A DNA stretch of 64,000 bases, taken from positions 1 through 64,000 of the forward strand of contig JAUXWT010000090.1 in assembly GCA_030681475.1 (NCBI GenBank), read 5' to 3'. Positions 61,771-64,000 of this stretch are shown here, in pieces. Source of the DNA: Bacteroidales bacterium (GTDB taxonomy: Bacteria; Bacteroidota; Bacteroidia; Bacteroidales; FEN-979). Every line of letters starts with the position of its first letter. The first letter of the stretch is position 1. The notes beneath the pieces are model-generated. The model searched no databases. It was not told the DNA's origin and was given only the letters and a program-made list of their open reading frames with translations. Made by a program: the position numbers and the translations under genes.

Positions 61771-62547
61771 TCACTTCCATGCTGAGAACATCGCCTTCAA
61801 TGCCTCATTATCTTTTTGGTTATAAATAAAACCTTCCTTTTTGAAAGCTTCAAACCCCGTTACACCTTGTTTTAATAGGGGTTTCAATGTTCTGGCTTTA
61901 TCAAGCTGTTTTTTTGCATTCACCGGATCATTATTGTAAAAGTACACAAGGGCCAGGCCGAGAATAGCATCAATTTTTTCGGGACGAATGGAGATGACTT
62001 TGTTGAAGTTGTCTGATGCCGATGAATAATCTTTCACAGCCAAGTAGCAGTATCCCAGGTTACCCAAAACGGTTAAATTCTCAGGATAAAGCTGTAACAC
62101 CTGGTTATAAAAAATGATCGCGTTGGGGTAGTCCTCCTTATTAAGATACAACTCATTGACCATATTAATATAGCTCGGGTTTACAGGATCTATCTCATAG
62201 GCTTTAAAAATATCTGCGACAGCATCAGGATCATCAGGAGAAATGGATTGCTTCGCCAATCCACGGCTAAAATATGCACTTGCATCACCCGGATCGATTT
62301 CGATACACTTTGAATAATCGTCAATTGCGCCCTGTATATCATTGCATTCAAGTTTGGCTCCGGCACGGCAGAAGTATGCGGCTGCAAGGTCGTCTTCTTG
62401 GTCAATGCATTTAGTGAAATATATTATCTTTTCTTTCGGGTCAGAGGCATCAAGCCCTTTTTCAAACCAATCCGCATGTTGGGCGTCAAGCATCAAAGGA
62501 ATCAGAATAATACCAAATAGAAGAAAAACTCTTGAATTCATGGCCAT
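61771..62547 (-). CDS. Secreted TPR-repeat protein
   Basis: A protein of 258 residues with a signal peptide (MNSRVFLLFGIILIPLMLDAQ; a second ATG at 62541 gives this cleaner start). About five TPR repeats fill residues 30-225, e.g. AAAYFCRAGAKLECNDIQGA, DASAYFSRGLAKQ and TVLGNLGYCYLAVKDYSSA. No other domain is present. It is probably a periplasmic or surface scaffold. It is divergent from the small gene downstream at 62634. Confidence 0.85.
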   Translation of the reverse strand: MAMNSRVFLLFGIILIPLMLDAQHADWFEKGLDASDPKEKIIYFTKCIDQEDDLAAAYFCRAGAKLECNDIQGAIDDYSKCIEIDPGDASAYFSRGLAKQSISPDDPDAVADIFKAYEIDPVNPSYINMVNELYLNKEDYPNAIIFYNQVLQLYPENLTVLGNLGYCYLAVKDYSSASDNFNKVISIRPEKIDAILGLALVYFYNNDPVNAKKQLDKARTLKPLLKQGVTGFEAFKKEGFIYNQKDNEALKAMFSAWK

Positions 62548-62633
62548 TATGTTTCAGGAATGCAATTTAGATAAAAATTATTCGTATCTTGTACAAATTC
62601 ACAGATTTTAACTTTTTAGTAAACAAACGGATA

Positions 62634-62864
62634 ATGAAAAAAGACACTTTGGAACACCGGATGATGCAGGAGAGCAATCGATTAAAGGTTCCCGATTCAA
62701 AATTACTCTCGGGTTCGCTTGCTGGTAAATATCCGGTTATTCTTGATGGAGGTAAGACGACAATATTTATTTCGGATCCAAGCAAAGAGGCAGAAACAAG
62801 AAAAAATTACGAAAACCGTCAGAGTAACAGGTTTATGGTCTTTTCCAAGAAACAAAAAGTATAA
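62634..62864 (+). CDS. Small conserved-looking protein of unknown function
   Basis: A protein of 76 residues from the ATG at 62634 (MKKDTLEHRMMQESNRLKV). It is charged, with one short beta-rich segment (GKYPVILDGGKTTIFISDP) and a basic tail (NRFMVFSKKQKV). It has no signal or membrane segment. A TATCTTG sequence near 62585 resembles a -7 element. I do not recognise it. Coding status rests on an intact frame, a plausible start and its own intergenic space. Confidence 0.5.
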   Translation: MKKDTLEHRMMQESNRLKVPDSKLLSGSLAGKYPVILDGGKTTIFISDPSKEAETRKNYENRQSNRFMVFSKKQKV

Positions 62865-62970
62865 TTTTTTTTGGGCTTCATGCAGGGAAAATCTGGCAGA
62901 AATCCTTAGATGGTTCGCCGGGTAAACACCCTGAAAAGAGTCTGATAAACGCGATTTGGTTTTATTATCT

Positions 62971-62978
62971 TATCTTTG
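62971..62978 (+). promoter_or_regulatory. Promoter -7 element with long leader before cold-shock gene
   Basis: TATCTTTG, exact TAnnTTTG, 105 bp upstream of the start codon at 63084. This predicts an untranslated leader of about 95 nt, in keeping with thermosensing leaders of cold-shock mRNAs elsewhere. I see no other gene in that space. Confidence 0.5.
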
Positions 62979-63083
62979 CATAAAATACGGTGATATAAAT
63001 ACTTTTCCTGTAATTCCCCGATCGGAATATCCGGTCTTTGCAGGTTTTGTGCTGACAAGTTTTTAATTTAAAACCAAATATAT

Positions 63084-63530
63084 ATGGCGGGTTCACAACA
63101 GACCTTTAACAAAAAAGATAAAGAAAAAAAGCGATTAAAGAAGCGGCTGGACAAGCAACAAAAATTCGCGGAACGGAAGTCAAACTCACCAGGTGGCGGA
63201 TTGGATAACATGATTGCCTATGTTGATCAAAACGGGAACATTACAGATACCCCACCCGATCCGGCAGACAGAAAGAAGATCGATGCAGGAAGCATTGAGA
63301 TTGGCGTTCCCAAAAGGGAAGTTGTGGAAGTATCACCCATACGAAACGGAAGGGTCGAGTATTTCAACCATTCAAAAGGATTTGGTTTTATCAAAGAAAA
63401 CGATACACAGGAGAAATTTTTTGTACACGTCCACGCTTTGACCGAAGAGATCAGCGAGGGAGATAAAGTCACGTTCGAGATCGAACGCGGGTTTAAAGGG
63501 ATGAGCGCCGTGCGGGTAAATAAAGCTTGA
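63084..63530 (+). CDS. Cold-shock-domain protein with basic N-terminal extension
   Basis: A protein of 148 residues. Residues 1-75 are a low-complexity extension rich in Lys at first (KKDKEKKRLKKRLDKQQKF) and then Gly/Asp. Residues 88-148 form a cold-shock domain, with the RNP1-type strand GRVEYFNHSKGFGFIKEND and RNP2-type KFFVHVHAL, ending SAVRVNKA. It should bind single-stranded RNA or DNA. The extension makes it about twice the size of CspA. A long leader precedes it. Confidence 0.9.
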   Translation: MAGSQQTFNKKDKEKKRLKKRLDKQQKFAERKSNSPGGGLDNMIAYVDQNGNITDTPPDPADRKKIDAGSIEIGVPKREVVEVSPIRNGRVEYFNHSKGFGFIKENDTQEKFFVHVHALTEEISEGDKVTFEIERGFKGMSAVRVNKA

Positions 63531-63579
63531 GCGACCCACAATAATCAATTGAATCACAACGATTTGTGAATTTTGATTG

Positions 63580-63651
63580 TAGCCCCACCAGGAATCGAAC
63601 CTGGATTTAAAGTTTAGGAAACTTCCGTTCTATCCATTGAACTACAGGGCC
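63580..63651 (-). tRNA. tRNA-Arg (anticodon CCT)
   Basis: Cloverleaf on the minus strand, 72 nt without encoded CCA. The acceptor GGCCCTG pairs with TGGGGCT (several G-U pairs). The D arm is GTTC/GAAC, and the anticodon stem GAAGT/ACTTT holds the loop TTCCTAA, giving anticodon CCT. The T arm is CCAGG-TTCGATT-CCTGG. It reads AGG codons as arginine. Confidence 0.92.
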
Positions 63652-63743
63652 CGGAAATGATTTACGATTGAATGAATTACGAATTAAGGGTTATGAAAGG
63701 TGATTCGTAAACTCCAACATTTCTATCTGCAAAATTAATACTT

Positions 63744-64000
63744 TTATTTAATATCAGCGCCATTCACCGCCCCATCATCAGGGGTGACGAAGAACAGGGC
63801 GCCGTCGGGATTTTCGGCCATCAGGATCATCCCCTGCGATTCGATTCCCTTGAGTTGGCGGGGGGCGAGGTTTACCAGGATGCAAACCCTTTTGCCAATG
63901 ATCTCTTCAGGTTTGAAAAACCCGGCAATCCCCGAAACCACGGTTCGCGTATCGAGACCGGTATCTATCTTCAGTTTAAGCAGCTTATCAGTCCTGGCCA
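63744..64000 (-). CDS. metG: Methionyl-tRNA synthetase C-terminal tRNA-binding domain (partial)
   Basis: The 3' end of a gene that continues past the window edge. The visible 85 or so codons form the OB-fold EMAP/Trbp111-type tRNA-binding domain that ends many bacterial MetG proteins: LLKLKIDTGLDTRTVVSGIA, PEEIIGKRVCILVNLAPRQL, IESQGMILMAE, and ending DDGAVNGADIK. A stand-alone tRNA-binding protein (CsaA-like) cannot be excluded, but the phrase order fits MetG. The tRNA-Arg gene lies 93 bp downstream on the same strand. Confidence 0.85.
   Translation of the reverse strand, partial: ARTDKLLKLKIDTGLDTRTVVSGIAGFFKPEEIIGKRVCILVNLAPRQLKGIESQGMILMAENPDGALFFVTPDDGAVNGADIK

Noticed and set aside
1-64000. 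Insertion sequence transposases, prophage, rRNA operon or replication origin
   Set aside because: No transposase, integrase, phage structural gene, rRNA segment or DnaA-box cluster could be recognised on either strand.

Overview
This 64-kb window looks like a chromosome segment of an uncultured member of the Bacteroidota (Bacteroidetes). The evidence is several secreted proteins with type IX secretion (T9SS) C-terminal sorting domains, -7 promoter elements of the TAnnTTTG kind upstream of many genes, an unfused 14-gene complex I operon with a short NuoG, and DUF4143 ATPase, TolC/MacAB and outer-membrane beta-barrel genes typical of the phylum. The order or family cannot be fixed from the sequence. 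Most of the window reads as moderate GC. One block (about 26.0-32.0 kb) is visibly AT-richer and looks acquired.

Layout. 1-1.3 kb: a large foldback inverted repeat with GC-rich tandem motifs, then a DUF559 endonuclease gene embedded in the same kind of GC-rich repeat. 1.4-15.4 kb (minus): the complete complex I operon nuoA-B-C-D-E-F-G-H-I-J-K-L-M-N. Its intergenic gaps are filled with several distinct palindromic or tandem repeat families. 15.8-25.6 kb (plus): a decayed and an intact arylsulfotransferase-like T9SS protein, a regulator-propeller T9SS protein, and a tightly packed locus encoding a CotH-kinase/lamin-tail protein, a lipoprotein, a secreted repeat protein, a VTC polyphosphate-polymerase-like enzyme, a DUF4956 membrane protein and a DUF2490-like outer-membrane protein. 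26.1-32.4 kb (plus): a type III restriction-modification island (XRE regulator, ORF6N protein, Mod, DinD-like protein, Res). Its right end is fused to debris of a LytS/LytTR two-component system. 32.5-43.9 kb: tmk, a MacB-like/ABC/HlyD/TolC efflux set, rpoN with a membrane protein, an outer-membrane protein, and a sugar nucleotidyltransferase with an MFS sugar transporter. 44-50.2 kb (minus): a Pho regulon consisting of a phosphate-porin-like gene preceded by an 11-bp-periodic Pho-box-like array, then pstS-C-A-B-phoU. PstC carries an unusual repeat-containing insert. 50.2-64 kb: a TPR-PAS-HisKA_2 sensor kinase, a copper P-type ATPase, a secreted protein of unknown function, a DUF4143 ATPase under a palindrome, an ABC-transporter remnant, a sialidase-like T9SS protein, an HU/IHF protein, a VOC/AHSA1 pair (the latter broken), an isoprenylcysteine-methyltransferase-like protein, a TPR protein, a cold-shock protein, tRNA-Arg(CCT) and the 3' end of metG.

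How it works together. The nuo operon supplies respiratory NADH oxidation. The pst/porin set forms an outer-to-inner-membrane phosphate uptake route. The CotH-VTC-DUF4956-DUF2490 locus is the best candidate for an incompletely described system, since it combines a predicted phosphotransferase, a polyphosphate polymerase fold and two envelope proteins in overlapping reading frames. The other striking theme is non-coding: at least six families of palindromic or tandem elements occupy the gaps, some with recognisable ends and copies in both orientations. Gene decay by internal deletion is also frequent (arylsulfotransferase copy, LytS/LytTR, ABC transporter, AHSA1).
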